A stretch of 64,000 nucleotides of DNA. Source: Devosia sp. YIM 151766 (GTDB lineage Bacteria; Pseudomonadota; Alphaproteobacteria; Rhizobiales; Devosiaceae). The notes beneath the pieces are model-generated. The model was given only the letters and a program-made list of their open reading frames with translations. It was not told where the DNA came from and did no database searches. The translations under genes and the position numbers were made by a program. The stretch lies in NCBI RefSeq assembly GCF_030285925.1, contig NZ_CP127251.1, forward strand, positions 3,147,001 to 3,211,000. Direction: 5' to 3'. Of the stretch, positions 7,517 through 17,379 are shown piece by piece. The first letter of the stretch is position 1, and every line of letters starts with the position of its first letter.

Positions 7517-8827
7517 CTACAGCACGAACTTGGACAGATCGGTGTCCCCGGCCAGTACACCCACCTTGTCCTGGACGAAGGCGGCATCGATCTTGATGGT
7601 CTGGCCATTGCGGTCCGGGGCGTCGAAGGAGATTTCCTCGACCAGCCGCTCCATCACCGTCTGCAACCGCCGCGCGCCGATATTCTCGACGCTGGAATTG
7701 ACCTTGACCGCTGCGTCGGCAATCGCCTCGATGGCGTCCTGGGTCACCTCCAGAGTGACGCCTTCCGTGCTCATCAGGGCCACATATTGCTTGATCAGGC
7801 TGGCTTCGGTGTCGTTGAGGATGCCGATGAAATCTTCGCGCGTCAGCGCCTGCAATTCCACCCGGATCGGCAGGCGGCCCTGCAATTCCGGCAACAGGTC
7901 GCTTGGCTTGCTCAGATGGAAGGCACCCGAGGCGATGAACAGGATATGGTCGGTCTTGACCGGTCCGTATTTGGTGGCGACGGTCGTGCCCTCGATCAGC
8001 GGCAGCAGATCGCGCTGCACGCCTTCGCGCGATGGCCCGCCCTGTACGCCGCCCTCGCGGACCGCGACCTTGTCGATCTCGTCGATGAAGACGATGCCGT
8101 GGTTTTCCACCAGCTCGATGGCCTCGGTCTTGAGCTGGTCCTGATCGAGCAGCTTGTCGGCTTCCTCGGCGATCAGCGGCTCATAGGCGTCCTCGACCTT
8201 GATCTTGCGCTTGACGCCGCGCCCGCCCATGGCCTGCTTGAACATGTCCGACAGATTGATCATGCCGATGCCGCCATTGGGCATGCCCGGTATCTCGAAT
8301 CCGCCACTGCCCGGGGAAGGCTGCATCTCGATCTCGATTTCCTTGCCATCGAGTTCGTTGCTCCGCAGCTTGGCGCGGAAGCTGTCGCGGGTGGAGGGCG
8401 TGGCCGAGGTGCCGACCAAGGCGTCGAGCACCCGTTCCTCGGCATTGTGATGCGCCTGAGCCTGAACGTCGCGGCGGCGCTTGTCGCGCAACACGGTGAT
8501 CCCGGCTTCCACCAGGTCGCGAACGATCTGCTCGACATCGCGGCCGACATAGCCGACCTCGGTGAACTTGGTGGCTTCCACCTTGACGAAGGGCGCCTGG
8601 GCGAGGCGGGCAAGGCGGCGCGAAATCTCGGTCTTGCCCACGCCGGTGGGCCCGATCATCAGGATATTCTTCGGCGTCACCTCGCGGCGCAATTCGGGGC
8701 TGAGCTGCTGCCGGCGCCAGCGATTGCGCAGCGCCACGGCGACGGCGCGCTTGGCATCGGCCTGGCCGACGATATGGCGGTCGAGCTCCGAAACGATCTC
8801 GCGCGGGGAAAAATTGGTTTCACTCAT
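7517..8827 (-). CDS. hslU: HslU, ATPase subunit of the HslUV protease
   Basis: A 436-residue AAA+ unfoldase that feeds proteins to the HslV peptidase. Walker A GPTGVGKT is at 59-66, followed by the pore-loop stretch [13 protein letters not shown]; Walker B is IVFIDEIDK. The C-terminus DLSKFVL matches the conserved tail that docks into HslV. Residues of the variable I domain (about 115-220) are present. The ATG at 8827 matches family starts. It follows hslV by 71 bases on the same strand. Confidence 0.98.
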   Translation of the reverse strand: MSETNFSPREIVSELDRHIVGQADAKRAVAVALRNRWRRQQLSPELRREVTPKNILMIGPTGVGKTEISRRLARLAQAPFVKVEATKFTEVGYVGRDVEQIVRDLVEAGITVLRDKRRRDVQAQAHHNAEERVLDALVGTSATPSTRDSFRAKLRSNELDGKEIEIEMQPSPGSGGFEIPGMPNGGIGMINLSDMFKQAMGGRGVKRKIKVEDAYEPLIAEEADKLLDQDQLKTEAIELVENHGIVFIDEIDKVAVREGGVQGGPSREGVQRDLLPLIEGTTVATKYGPVKTDHILFIASGAFHLSKPSDLLPELQGRLPIRVELQALTREDFIGILNDTEASLIKQYVALMSTEGVTLEVTQDAIEAIADAAVKVNSSVENIGARRLQTVMERLVEEISFDAPDRNGQTIKIDAAFVQDKVGVLAGDTDLSKFVL

Positions 8828-8898
8828 TGGTCTGTCACTTTCCGGACCGCTCAAGAGCCGGTCGCTGCGGTCGCCGCCAGAAGCCGGCGACAGGTAAT

Positions 8899-9456
8899 TT
8901 AGTCGAGCGCGATGGTTTCCATGGTCACATTGCCATTGGTATAGACGCAGATCTCTTCCGCGATCTTCATGGCGCGGTGGGCAATGTCCTCGGCGTCGAG
9001 CTCGGTGGCCTGGTGCAGGGCCAGCGCCGCCGAATGGGCGTAATTGCCACCCGAGCCGATGGCGATGACGCCATGATCGGGGGTGAGCACGTCGCCATTG
9101 CCGGTCAGCACCAGCGTGTCGGTCTTGTCGGCCACGATCATCATGGCTTCGAGCTTGCGCAGATAGCGGTCGGTGCGCCAATCCTTGGCCAGTTCGACCG
9201 CGGCGCGCATCAATTGGTCGGGATATTGCTCGAGCTTGGCTTCCAGCCGCTCGAACAGGGTGAAGGCATCGGCGGTCGAGCCGGCAAAGCCGCCGATCAC
9301 CTTGCCGCCGGCGAGGCGCCGCACCTTCTTGGCGCTGTGCTTCATCACCGTCTGGCCCATGGAAACCTGGCCATCGCCGGCCACCACGACCTTGTTGCCC
9401 TTGCGCACGGAAACGATGGTGGTCCCATGCCAGCCGGGAAAATTACTGTCACTCAT
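8899..9456 (-). CDS. hslV: HslV, peptidase subunit of the HslUV protease
   Basis: A 185-residue threonine peptidase forming the core of HslUV. The mature N-terminus should be Thr12 in [11 protein letters not shown], left after loss of an 11-residue leader that is longer than the single Met of E. coli HslV. The [13 protein letters not shown] and [14 protein letters not shown] blocks are conserved. A sigma32-like promoter lies 30-57 bases upstream. Confidence 0.97.
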   Translation of the reverse strand: MSDSNFPGWHGTTIVSVRKGNKVVVAGDGQVSMGQTVMKHSAKKVRRLAGGKVIGGFAGSTADAFTLFERLEAKLEQYPDQLMRAAVELAKDWRTDRYLRKLEAMMIVADKTDTLVLTGNGDVLTPDHGVIAIGSGGNYAHSAALALHQATELDAEDIAHRAMKIAEEICVYTNGNVTMETIALD

Positions 9457-9485
9457 TGGGGGAGATACTCCGAACTGTTGGCTGA

Positions 9486-9513
9486 TATTTAGGGGCGTCG
9501 GCGCGGATTGCAA
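9486..9513 (-). promoter_or_regulatory. Sigma32-like heat-shock promoter of hslVU
   Basis: Read on the minus strand, TTGCAA (9513-9508), 12 bases, then CCCCTAAATA (9495-9486). This resembles the RpoH consensus (CTTGAA, then CCCCAT-T) and the promoter proposed before dnaK in the same window. It ends 30 bases before the hslV ATG. The match is by eye. Confidence 0.6.
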
Positions 9514-9588
9514 CCGAAGCGGCCCTAACCCGATCTTCACGCGGGCGTGCCTATCTGCTAGGGAGCGCCCGAACGCCGGAGAACCCCC

Positions 9589-10176
9589 ATGCGCACAGCA
9601 CAGATCGCCCGCAAGACCAACGAGACCGAGATTGCCGTCTCCATCGATCTCGACGGCACCGGCAGCCATTCCATGCAGACCGGCGTGGGTTTCTTCGATC
9701 ACATGCTGGACCAGCTCTCCCGCCACTCGCTGATCGACATGGATGTCGCCTGCAAGGGCGACCTGCATATCGATAGCCACCACACGGTCGAAGATGTCGG
9801 CATCGCGCTGGGCCAGGCGATCAAGCAGGCGCTCGGCGACAAGAAGGGCATTCGCCGCTATGCCAGCTGCGACCTGCCCATGGACGGTACGCTGACCCGC
9901 GCCGCGCTCGACGTTTCCGGCCGCGCTTTCCTCGTCTTCAAGGCCGAGTTCAGCCAGAATAAGATCGGCGACATCGATACCGAGCTGTTCCGCGAATTCT
10001 TCCAGGCTCTGGCCATCAATGCCGGGGTCACGCTGCATATCGAGAATTTCTACTTCGACAACAATCACCACCTGGCCGAATCGATGTTCAAGGCCGTGGC
10101 CCGGGCCCTGCGCGAGGCGGTGGCAATCGATCCGCGCGCCGCGGACCGTGTGCCCAGCACCAAGGGCACGCTCTGA
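9589..10176 (+). CDS. hisB: Imidazoleglycerol-phosphate dehydratase
   Basis: A 195-residue monofunctional IGPD for the sixth step of histidine synthesis. The two metal-binding repeats are visible as [14 protein letters not shown] with [11 protein letters not shown], and later [10 protein letters not shown] with [12 protein letters not shown]. It has no N-terminal phosphatase domain, as is normal outside enterobacteria. First gene of the hisB-H-A-orf-F-E-coaA cluster; diverges from hslV. Confidence 0.97.
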   Translation: MRTAQIARKTNETEIAVSIDLDGTGSHSMQTGVGFFDHMLDQLSRHSLIDMDVACKGDLHIDSHHTVEDVGIALGQAIKQALGDKKGIRRYASCDLPMDGTLTRAALDVSGRAFLVFKAEFSQNKIGDIDTELFREFFQALAINAGVTLHIENFYFDNNHHLAESMFKAVARALREAVAIDPRAADRVPSTKGTL

Positions 10177-10264
10177 TCTCGCTGGAGCGAAAGGCTTTCA
10201 CCATTGTGGTTTTTGCACTAGATCAGCGCTGGGCTGATCCCCGAGGCTGCACCAAGAACTTGCC

Positions 10265-10909
10265 ATGAGCATTATCGCCATCATCGATTACGGCGCCGGC
10301 AATCTGCGTTCGGCCGCCAAGGCCTTCGAGCGGGTGGCCCATGAGCGGGCCCAGGGCGACGCGATCATCGTCACCGCCGATCCCGATCAGGTCCGCAAGG
10401 CCGATCGCATCATGTTGCCCGGCGTCGGCGCCTTCGCCGATTGCAAGGCCGGGCTCGATGCCGTGCCGGGCATGGTCGAGGCGCTGGAAGAAAAAGTCAT
10501 AGAGGGCGGCGCGCCGTTTCTCGGCATCTGTGTCGGCATGCAATTGCTGGCCAGCGAAGGCCGCGAAAAAACCGTCACGCCGGGCCTGAACTGGATTCCC
10601 GGTGCCGTCGAAAAGATCGCCCCGGCCGATCCGGGCCTGAAGATTCCGCATATGGGCTGGAACACCATTGCCTTGGCTCGGCCCCATGCGCTGCTGGACG
10701 GGATCGAACCGGGGCTGCATGCCTATTTCGTCCATTCCTATCACTTCAGGACCGACGATCCGGCGCAGCTCATCGCCACCACCGATTATGGTGGCTCGCT
10801 GACCGCCTGTGTCGGCCGCGACAATATTTTCGGCACCCAGTTCCACCCGGAAAAAAGCCAGGCGCTGGGACTGAAGCTGATCGAGAACTTTTTAGGATGG
10901 ACGCCGTGA
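10265..10909 (+). CDS. hisH: Imidazole glycerol phosphate synthase, glutaminase subunit
   Basis: A 214-residue class I amidotransferase that supplies ammonia to HisF. The nucleophile is Cys89 in [10 protein letters not shown], and FHPEKS near the C-terminus gives the His and Glu of the triad. The N-terminus [11 protein letters not shown] is typical. An 88-base gap from hisB holds a small hairpin (GATCAGC-GCTGG-GCTGATC at 10221-10239). It overlaps hisA. Confidence 0.97.
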   Translation: MSIIAIIDYGAGNLRSAAKAFERVAHERAQGDAIIVTADPDQVRKADRIMLPGVGAFADCKAGLDAVPGMVEALEEKVIEGGAPFLGICVGMQLLASEGREKTVTPGLNWIPGAVEKIAPADPGLKIPHMGWNTIALARPHALLDGIEPGLHAYFVHSYHFRTDDPAQLIATTDYGGSLTACVGRDNIFGTQFHPEKSQALGLKLIENFLGWTP

Positions 10910-11634
10910 TCCTCTTCCCCGCCATCGATCTCAAGGATGGCCAATGCGTGCGCCTCAAGCTCGGCGATATGGACCAGGCGACTGTTTTCAACGACGACCC
11001 GGCCGCCCAGGCCAAATCGTTCGAAAGCCAGGGCTTTGACTATCTGCATGTCGTCGATCTCAATGGCGCCTTTGCCGGCGAGAGCGTCAACGGTGCCGCG
11101 GTGGAGGCCATTCTCGACAGTGTGAACTTCCCGGTGCAGCTCGGCGGCGGCATCCGTACCCTGGCCCATATCGAAACCTGGCTCGACAAGGGTCTTGCCC
11201 GCGTCATTCTCGGCACTGTGGCGGTGCGCGATCCGGCTCTGGTGAAGGAGGCCGCGCGGCGATGGCCGGGCCAGGTCGCGGTCGGCATCGATGCCCGTGG
11301 CGGCATGGTGGCGGTCGAAGGCTGGGCCGAGACCTCCGAGCTCTCGGTGATCGAACTGGCCAAGCGCTTCGAAGGCGCCGGCGTCGCCGCGATCATCTAT
11401 ACCGACATCGACCGCGACGGCATCCTGGCCGGCATCAATTGGGATTCGACCCTGGACCTGGCCCGCGCCACCGCCATTCCGGTCATCGCCTCGGGGGGGC
11501 TCGCCTCCATGGCCGATATCGAGCGTATGACGCGCCCGGAATATCAGGTGCTGGAAGGCGCCATTTCTGGGCGGGCGCTTTACGATGGCCGTATTGATTC
11601 ACGTGAAGCATTGGCCAGGCTGAAAGCGGCATGA
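10906..11634 (+). CDS. hisA: ProFAR isomerase (phosphoribosylformimino-AICAR isomerase)
   Basis: A 242-residue beta/alpha barrel enzyme of histidine synthesis. Catalytic Asp8 is in [11 protein letters not shown] and the second Asp in YTDIDRDG; phosphate loops are GGGIR and ASGGLAS. I favour the GTG at 10906, which overlaps the hisH stop (GTGA) with TAGGA upstream; an ATG at 10897 would add three residues. A parS-like palindrome lies inside the gene near its 3' end (11595-11610). Confidence 0.96.
   Translation: MILFPAIDLKDGQCVRLKLGDMDQATVFNDDPAAQAKSFESQGFDYLHVVDLNGAFAGESVNGAAVEAILDSVNFPVQLGGGIRTLAHIETWLDKGLARVILGTVAVRDPALVKEAARRWPGQVAVGIDARGGMVAVEGWAETSELSVIELAKRFEGAGVAAIIYTDIDRDGILAGINWDSTLDLARATAIPVIASGGLASMADIERMTRPEYQVLEGAISGRALYDGRIDSREALARLKAA
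11595..11610. promoter_or_regulatory. Candidate parS site 1 (in hisA)
   Basis: TGATTCACGTGAAGCA matches the ParB/Spo0J site TGTTTCACGTGAAACA at 14 of 16 positions and keeps the whole TTCACGTGAA core. It lies in codons near the end of hisA, about 10 kb from the candidate origin. Three related sites follow to the right. Confidence 0.65.
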
Positions 11635-11951
11635 CGGCGAAAGGCCCGCCAAAATTTCCCTATTGGGCCTATGCTCTGGTGCTGCTGGCCATCCTGATCT
11701 TCGCGCTCTGGCCTTTGGCTTCGGTCTATCTCACCTATCTCATTGCCGACGCCAATGGCTGCCAGGTCAATGAAGCCCGGGTGCAGCCCTGCCTGGTCTT
11801 GGGCGCCGATTGGGGTGGCCTGCTCTATAATATGGGGGTAATGGGCTGGTTCATGCTGGCCACCCTGCCCCTGGGCGGCGGGGCGTTTCTGGTCTGGCTT
11901 GCCAGTCTCATCATCCACCGTCTCGCCTGGGGACAGAAACAGAAGGTCTAG
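11631..11951 (+). CDS. Small two-helix membrane protein within the his operon
   Basis: A 106-residue protein that I cannot name. It has two strongly hydrophobic segments, about 12-36 and 69-95, linked by a loop with two cysteines ([13 protein letters not shown]) that by the positive-inside rule should lie on the outer face of the membrane. Both termini are basic. It starts inside the hisA stop (ATGA) and ends just 4 bases before the hisF start, so it is co-translated with histidine enzymes. Similar short unknown genes interrupt his operons in related bacteria. Confidence 0.75.
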   Translation: MTAKGPPKFPYWAYALVLLAILIFALWPLASVYLTYLIADANGCQVNEARVQPCLVLGADWGGLLYNMGVMGWFMLATLPLGGGAFLVWLASLIIHRLAWGQKQKV

Positions 11952-11955
11952 CGGT

Positions 11956-12768
11956 ATGAGTTTGAAGACCCGCATCATTCCCTGTCTGGATGTCGCCGGC
12001 GGCCGGGTGGTCAAAGGCGTGCAATTCGTCGATCTGGTCGATGCCGGCGATCCGGTCGAGGCGGCCAGGGCCTATGACGCGGCCGGGGCCGATGAATTGA
12101 CCTTTCTCGACATCACCGCCAGCCATGAGGGCCGCGACAATATTTTCGACGTGGTGGCGCGCACGGCCGAGCATTGCTTCATGCCGGTGACCGTGGGCGG
12201 CGGCGTCCGCTCCATCGAGGATATCCGCAAGCTTCTGCTGGCCGGTGCCGACAAGGTGGCGATCAATTCGGCGGCGGTCACCGATCCCGATTTCATCGCC
12301 CGCGCCGCCGACAAATTCGGCAATCAATGCATCGTCGTCTCGGTGGATGCCAAGCAGCGCCTCGATCAGGGCCTGGGCGGCGACAACCGGTCCGAATGGG
12401 AAATCTACACCCATGGCGGCCGCAAGCCGACCGGTATCGACGCGGTGGAATTCGCCGCCCGCATGGTCGAGCGTGGCGCCGGCGAATTGCTGGTGACCTC
12501 GATGGATCGCGACGGCACCAGGTCCGGCTTCGACCTCAAGCTCACCCGCGCCATCGCCGATTCCGTGGCGGTGCCGGTCATCGCCTCAGGCGGCGTCGGC
12601 ACGCTGCAACATCTGGTCGACGGCGTCATCGAAGGCCATGCCAGCGCCGTGCTCGCCGCCTCGATCTTCCATTTCGGCACTTTCACCATTCCCGAGGCCA
12701 AGCGCTACATGGCCGCGCACGGCATCGCCATGCGCATGGACTTCGCCGACGGTCCAAGGGGCGAATGA
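11956..12768 (+). CDS. hisF: Imidazole glycerol phosphate synthase, cyclase subunit
   Basis: A 270-residue beta/alpha barrel that, with HisH, forms imidazole glycerol phosphate and AICAR. Catalytic Asp12 is in IIPCLDV, and the second Asp is in TSMDRDGT. Phosphate loops VGGGVRS and ASGGVG are present. The ATG at 11956 matches the family start [13 protein letters not shown] repeat hairpin lies immediately after its stop. Confidence 0.97.
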   Translation: MSLKTRIIPCLDVAGGRVVKGVQFVDLVDAGDPVEAARAYDAAGADELTFLDITASHEGRDNIFDVVARTAEHCFMPVTVGGGVRSIEDIRKLLLAGADKVAINSAAVTDPDFIARAADKFGNQCIVVSVDAKQRLDQGLGGDNRSEWEIYTHGGRKPTGIDAVEFAARMVERGAGELLVTSMDRDGTRSGFDLKLTRAIADSVAVPVIASGGVGTLQHLVDGVIEGHASAVLAASIFHFGTFTIPEAKRYMAAHGIAMRMDFADGPRGE

Positions 12769-12771
12769 ATG

Positions 12772-12796
12772 GCCTTGAGAGCTATGCTCGAAAGAC
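12772..12796 (+). repeat. Hairpin repeat, partial copy (copy A)
   Basis: GCCTT-GA-GAGC-TAT-GCTC-GA-AAGAC. The core hairpin GAGC-TAT-GCTC with flanking GA on both sides matches three other places in the window. The outer pair changed from CAT/ATG to CTT/AAG, which preserves pairing. The first hairpin found in copies B and C is missing here. Confidence 0.6.
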
Positions 12797-12874
12797 GGGG
12801 CCTGACCCGAAGGTTGCAGGTGACGAAAGCGCCTGCATCGTGATTTAAGGCACCTCAGCGGAGGGGACACACCG

Positions 12875-13192
12875 ATGAACCTTGAAGAACTCGAAGCCCG
12901 CGTCGCCATGCGCGCCGCCGCCTCGCCCGAGGACAGCTATACGGCCCGGCTCATCGCCCGCGGCATGAACAAGGCGGCGCAGAAGCTGGGTGAGGAAGCC
13001 ATCGAGGCCGTCATCGCTGCCGTCAGCGGCGACAAATCCGAGCTGGTCAAGGAAAGCGCCGATCTGCTCTATCACCTATTGGTGGTGCTCAACGCCGCCG
13101 GCGTGCCGCTGGCCGAAATCATGGCCGAACTCGAGGCCCGCACCGCCCAGTCCGGCCTGGCCGAAAAAGCCTCCCGCACGGAGAGTTTCTGA
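12875..13192 (+). CDS. hisE: Phosphoribosyl-ATP diphosphatase
   Basis: A 105-residue all-helical pyrophosphohydrolase (MazG-like fold) that converts PR-ATP to PR-AMP. The metal-binding pattern is visible as [13 protein letters not shown] and [13 protein letters not shown]. It is separate from HisI, as usual in alphaproteobacteria. GCGGAGGGG lies upstream of the ATG. It abuts coaA without a gap. Confidence 0.95.
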   Translation: MNLEELEARVAMRAAASPEDSYTARLIARGMNKAAQKLGEEAIEAVIAAVSGDKSELVKESADLLYHLLVVLNAAGVPLAEIMAELEARTAQSGLAEKASRTESF

Positions 13193-14143
13193 ATGGCCAA
13201 GCGCCCGGTCGCCGTCGATCCCTATCGTCATTTCACCAAACAGCAATGGAGCGAGCTGCGCAACGGCCAGCCCATGACGCTGACCGAGGATGACATCAAG
13301 CGGCTGCGCGCCCTGACCGACCCGATCTCGCTGGCCGAGGCCGAGGAAATCTATCTGCCGCTATCGCGCCTGCTGGCCTATTACGTCGAGGCCATCCAGG
13401 GGCTCAACCAGGTTTCCACCCGTTTCCTCCACGCGCCCAGCGACAAGGTGCCGTTCATCATCGGCGTCGCCGGTTCGGTGGCGGTGGGCAAGTCCACCAC
13501 GGCGCGCATTCTCCAGGCGCTGCTGTCGCGCTGGCCCTCCAGCCCCAAGGTCGATCTGGTCACCACCGACGGGTTCCTGCATCCCAACAGGGTACTCGAG
13601 GAACGCGGCCTGATGCAGCGCAAGGGCTTTCCGGAAAGCTATGATCGCCCCCGCTTCGTCAATTTCCTCGCCGATATCAAGTCGGGCAAGGAACAGGTCG
13701 CCGTCCCGGTCTATTCCCACCTGGTCTATGACGTGGTGCAGGGCGAGCAGGTGATCATCGACCGTCCCGATATCCTCATCGTCGAAGGCCTCAATATCCT
13801 GCAGCCCGGCGAGCTGCCGCGCGACGGTGCGCCGATCCTCTTCGCCTCCGACTTCATCGATTTTTCGATCTATATCGACGCCGAGCTCGATGACCTGCGC
13901 GACTGGTACATCACCCGCTTTTTCCGCCTGCGCGAAACCGCTTTCCGCGATCCCACCTCCTTCTTCCGCAAATTCTCGGAGATGAGCGAGGAAGAGGCCG
14001 GCATCTTTGGCCGCCAGGTCTGGGAAAGCATCAACCTGCCCAACCTGGTCGAAAACGTGCTGCCGACGCGCGGCCGGGCGGATTTGATCCTCAAAAAGGG
14101 CAAGGACCACCGGGTCGAGGACGTGAAGCTGCGGCGGCTATAG
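13193..14143 (+). CDS. coaA: Pantothenate kinase, type I
   Basis: A 316-residue P-loop kinase that phosphorylates pantothenate, the first and usually controlling step of CoA synthesis. Walker A GSVAVGKST is at 94-102, followed by TTDGFLHPN and the RKGFPESYD loop, with IVEGLNILQ after about 190. The start ATG directly follows the hisE stop; the hisE-coaA pair is a standard alphaproteobacterial arrangement. Confidence 0.97.
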   Translation: MAKRPVAVDPYRHFTKQQWSELRNGQPMTLTEDDIKRLRALTDPISLAEAEEIYLPLSRLLAYYVEAIQGLNQVSTRFLHAPSDKVPFIIGVAGSVAVGKSTTARILQALLSRWPSSPKVDLVTTDGFLHPNRVLEERGLMQRKGFPESYDRPRFVNFLADIKSGKEQVAVPVYSHLVYDVVQGEQVIIDRPDILIVEGLNILQPGELPRDGAPILFASDFIDFSIYIDAELDDLRDWYITRFFRLRETAFRDPTSFFRKFSEMSEEEAGIFGRQVWESINLPNLVENVLPTRGRADLILKKGKDHRVEDVKLRRL

Positions 14144-14228
14144 GGCGGTCCGGTTCCTTTGCAGAACCCGTTTCCGCCCCATCGCCGGTTCAGAGTGTAA
14201 GCGCTCCGGCCATGTCTCCCCCTCGTCA

Positions 14229-14249
14229 CCCTCGGGCTTGACCCGAGGG
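14229..14249. repeat. Inverted repeat CCCTCGGG-CTTGA-CCCGAGGG
   Basis: A perfect 8-base-pair hairpin between the 3' ends of coaA and the facing VOC gene. There is no T run. This palindrome resembles short dispersed repeats common between alphaproteobacterial genes, and it may also help end transcription. Confidence 0.55.
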
Positions 14250-14311
14250 CTCTTCTGGGCGCCGCAAACATGGGCTGCGGAGACCGAGCGACGATCCGTC
14301 GGCACGACCCA

Positions 14312-14662
14312 TCAATACGTCCCCGGCTGCGGCTGGTTGAGGATGATGAGATTGCCATCGGGGTCGCGCAGCTTCGCCGTCTTGAAGAAATCCCCGATCG
14401 CCTTGGCCACCGGCTTGAGCCCATGGGTTTCAAGTCGCGCCAATTCCTCGGTGATGTCGTCGACGATCAGAAATACCACGCTGGCCCCGGCCCGGTCCTC
14501 GTCGGTCATCACATGCACCCAGCCGCCCCCGGGCAGCTTCCATTCGGCCACATCGGCCATGATGCGGGCATCGGCGGGGCGGCCGAATAGATATTCGTAC
14601 CAGATAAGGGAATTGCCCAAATCTTCCACGGCGATGCCAGCCAGCACATTGGTGAGGGTCAT
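14312..14662 (-). CDS. VOC-superfamily (glyoxalase/bleomycin-resistance fold) protein
   Basis: A 116-residue single vicinal-oxygen-chelate domain: IAVEDLGNSLIWYEYLFGRPA at the start, and LRDPDGNLIILNQ at the end with the usual C-terminal DPDGN strand. Family members include isomerases, dioxygenases and resistance proteins; the substrate cannot be told from sequence. The ATG at 14662 opens the first strand directly. It stands alone on the minus strand, diverging from dapB. Confidence 0.82.
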   Translation of the reverse strand: MTLTNVLAGIAVEDLGNSLIWYEYLFGRPADARIMADVAEWKLPGGGWVHVMTDEDRAGASVVFLIVDDITEELARLETHGLKPVAKAIGDFFKTAKLRDPDGNLIILNQPQPGTY

Positions 14663-14783
14663 GGATGGGTCCGTCTGTCTTGCTTTGGCGCGAATCGTAG
14701 CACAGACCAATGCGCGCGGGCAGCATGGTTGGCGGCGCGTCCCGGCGCTGCTATAGCCGAGGACGTTTGCAGGAGATTGCGGC

Positions 14784-15596
14784 ATGACCAAGTTGCGCAT
14801 CATCGTGGCAGGAGCGGGCGGGCGCATGGGCGCGGCCAATATCCGGGCCATTGCCGGCCATCCGGAGCTGGAACTAGTGGGTGCGCTGGATCGGTCGGGC
14901 GCCGCCTCCATCGGCAAGGATGCCGGGCTGCTGGCCGGCCTCGAGCCGCTGGGCCTCGCCGTCACCGACAGCGCCGAACAGGCGCTGGCCCAGGCCGATG
15001 CCATCGTGGATTTTACTGCTCCCGCCGCCAGCGTGGCGCTGGCCGGTCTCGCCGCGCGCCAGGGCCTGGTCCATATCATCGGCACCACCGGCTGCCTTGA
15101 GGCCGAAAACGACGCCATTGCCGAAGCGGGCCGCGCCGGCGCCCGTATCGTCCAGTCGGGCAATTTCTCCCCCGGCATGGTGGCTTTGACGGCGCTGGTG
15201 GAAAAAGCCGCCGCGGCGCTCGCCGATTACGATGTCGAAATTTTGGAAATGCACCACAACCTTAAGGTCGACGCTCCCTCCGGCAGCGCGCTGATGCTGG
15301 GCGAGGCCGCCGCCAGGGGCCGCAACATTTCCCTCAAGGATCATTCCGTCCGCGTGCGCGACGGCCATACCGGCGCGCGCGAGCCAGGCACGATCGGTTT
15401 TGCTACCCTGCGCGGCGGCAATGTCATCGGCGACCACATGGTCATCCTGGCCGGCCCGTCCGAGCGCATCGAACTCAGCCACCGCGCCCAGGACCGCAGC
15501 ATCTTTGCCAATGGCGCGGTTCTGGCGGCGCTCTGGGCATCCCGGCAGCCGCCGGGGCTCTATTCCATGGCCGATGTGCTCGGCCTCAACGACTGA
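14784..15596 (+). CDS. dapB: 4-hydroxy-tetrahydrodipicolinate reductase
   Basis: A 270-residue NAD(P)H-dependent reductase of the lysine/diaminopimelate pathway. The cofactor loop GAGGRMG is at 10-16, GTTG near 100-103, and the catalytic block [16 protein letters not shown] has His157, His158 and Lys161. In the block Ser replaces the more common Thr of SGTAL. It is followed after 47 bases by gpmA. Confidence 0.96.
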   Translation: MTKLRIIVAGAGGRMGAANIRAIAGHPELELVGALDRSGAASIGKDAGLLAGLEPLGLAVTDSAEQALAQADAIVDFTAPAASVALAGLAARQGLVHIIGTTGCLEAENDAIAEAGRAGARIVQSGNFSPGMVALTALVEKAAAALADYDVEILEMHHNLKVDAPSGSALMLGEAAARGRNISLKDHSVRVRDGHTGAREPGTIGFATLRGGNVIGDHMVILAGPSERIELSHRAQDRSIFANGAVLAALWASRQPPGLYSMADVLGLND

Positions 15597-15643
15597 ACCG
15601 GAGCGCATCCGGACGCCCGCCTCTCATATCAAAGGATCGAACA

Positions 15644-16258
15644 ATGACCGGCACCCTGATCCTGGTCCGCCATGGCCAGAGCGAATGGAATCTCAAGAAC
15701 CTCTTCACCGGCTGGCGCGATCCGGATCTGACCGAACTGGGCATCGAGGAGGCCCGCGCCACCGGCAAGGCGCTGAAGGCTGCGGGCATCGCTCCCGATC
15801 TCTACTACACCTCCGCCCTGCGCCGGGCCCAGCACACGCTGGACCTGATGCTGGAGGAGATGGAGGTGCTCAACGTCACCATCACCCGCAATATTGCGCT
15901 CAATGAACGCGATTACGGCGATCTCGCCGGCCTCAATAAGGATGATGCCCGCGCCAAATGGGGCGAGGAACAGGTCCATATCTGGCGCCGGTCATTCGAC
16001 GTCCCGCCGCCGGGCGGGGAAAGCCTCAAGGACACCGCCGCCCGCACCCTGCCCTATTACGAGGCGGAAATCCTGCCCCGGCTCAAGCAGGGCAAGACCG
16101 TGCTGATCGCCGCCCACGGGAATTCGCTGCGGGCTTTGGTCATGGCCATCGAGGGCCTGACGCCGGACGAGATTCTGGCCCGGGAAATCGCCACCGGCGA
16201 GCCGACGCTTTATCGGATCGGCCCGGACGGCAAGCTGGTCGAGCGCGTCATTCTTTGA
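15644..16258 (+). CDS. gpmA: 2,3-bisphosphoglycerate-dependent phosphoglycerate mutase
   Basis: A 204-residue histidine-phosphatase-fold mutase of glycolysis. The phosphorylated His10 is in [20 protein letters not shown] supplies the catalytic Glu, and [10 protein letters not shown] the second His. It is about 45 residues shorter than the E. coli enzyme, as in other alphaproteobacteria. Its 3' end overlaps the convergent permease gene by 11 bases. Confidence 0.95.
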   Translation: MTGTLILVRHGQSEWNLKNLFTGWRDPDLTELGIEEARATGKALKAAGIAPDLYYTSALRRAQHTLDLMLEEMEVLNVTITRNIALNERDYGDLAGLNKDDARAKWGEEQVHIWRRSFDVPPPGGESLKDTAARTLPYYEAEILPRLKQGKTVLIAAHGNSLRALVMAIEGLTPDEILAREIATGEPTLYRIGPDGKLVERVIL

Positions 16259-17294
16259 TGGCGATGGGGTCGGGCGCGCCGGCCCTTTCGTCCTCGCGCG
16301 GCTCGACATAGAGCTTCAGCGTCAGCATGCGGCCCACCGCATAAATGGGCGTTGCCAGCGCGATGCCCATGATCCCGAACAACGTGCCCAGCACCGTCAT
16401 GATGCTCAGCGACCAGGCCGGCGACAGCCTGATGATCCGCTGTTGCAGCATCGGGGTCAGGATATAGCCTTCCAGGTTCTGGATCAGGAACAGCCCGATC
16501 GCGCCCAGGATGAGCACCTGCGTGTCCTGGGCCGCCAGGGTCAGCAGCACCGGCACCGCTGAAAAGATCGGCCCCAGAAACGGAATGAAGTTGAGCGCGC
16601 CGGCCAGCAGTCCCAGCACCGGCGCATTGGGCACGCCCAGCGCCCAGAGCAGCGTGAAGACCAGCGTGCCGATCAGAATCATCATCGCCAGCTGCGTCAC
16701 CATCCAGCCGCGCAGCGCTTCCCCGGTATCGCTCAGGGCGGCGGAAATGCGCGGCCGATAGGTCTGGGGCAGCAGCAGCAACACGCCATCGCGATAGGCC
16801 CTGGGGTCGATGGCGAAAAACAGCCCGAGAAAGATGATGATCACCGCATTGCTGACAATGCCCAGGGTCGAGCCGAAAAACGAGCTGGCCTGGTTGAACA
16901 GTCCGCCCGGATCGGGGAAGAACGTGGTCACCATGGTCTCGATATCGGAGCGGCTGATCTCGTGGACGAGGCCGAGTTCCTGCAATTCGCCATAGATGCG
17001 GGCGATTTCGGCGACCAGCAGCCGCAGCAGGTCCTGGATATTGCGCCACAGGCTGACCCCGCCCAGCGACAGGGCCAAGACCACGAGCACCAGGATGGTG
17101 AAGCTGACAATAGCCAGCAGCAGGGGCCGCGGCCAGGGGGCGATGCGGGCCAGTGCCCGCACGGCGGCGTCGAGCACGCAGGCGACGAGAATGCCGGCAA
17201 AGATCAGCAGGATCGGCGTGGAGACCTGCCATGCCAGCGCCAGGCCGGCGGCAAGCAGGACGCCGGTGATGATGGCGCGTCTATTGCTGACCAT
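16248..17294 (-). CDS. AI-2E/PerM-family membrane permease
   Basis: A 348-residue polytopic inner-membrane protein with about seven hydrophobic segments: a pair at 8-42, one at 60-85, and a group from about 150 to 325. The [13 protein letters not shown] and [12 protein letters not shown] motifs define the AI-2E (UPF0118) family, whose members include a putative autoinducer-2 exporter and Na+/H+ antiporters. The substrate is not predictable. The soluble tail is short and charged. Confidence 0.9.
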   Translation of the reverse strand: MVSNRRAIITGVLLAAGLALAWQVSTPILLIFAGILVACVLDAAVRALARIAPWPRPLLLAIVSFTILVLVVLALSLGGVSLWRNIQDLLRLLVAEIARIYGELQELGLVHEISRSDIETMVTTFFPDPGGLFNQASSFFGSTLGIVSNAVIIIFLGLFFAIDPRAYRDGVLLLLPQTYRPRISAALSDTGEALRGWMVTQLAMMILIGTLVFTLLWALGVPNAPVLGLLAGALNFIPFLGPIFSAVPVLLTLAAQDTQVLILGAIGLFLIQNLEGYILTPMLQQRIIRLSPAWSLSIMTVLGTLFGIMGIALATPIYAVGRMLTLKLYVEPREDERAGAPDPIAIKE

Positions 17295-17379
17295 GTTCCC
17301 TCCGCGAGCTTTGCCGCAGACTAAGCCACGACCCGCCCCTTAATTCCAGCGCGAACTGCGTTCGGTCTTAGCGGTTTTG

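Noticed and set aside
12765..12848. A 27-codon frame overlapping the hisF stop
   Set aside because: It coincides with the repeat hairpin and has no ribosome site or recognisable product; the ATGA overlap is likely chance.
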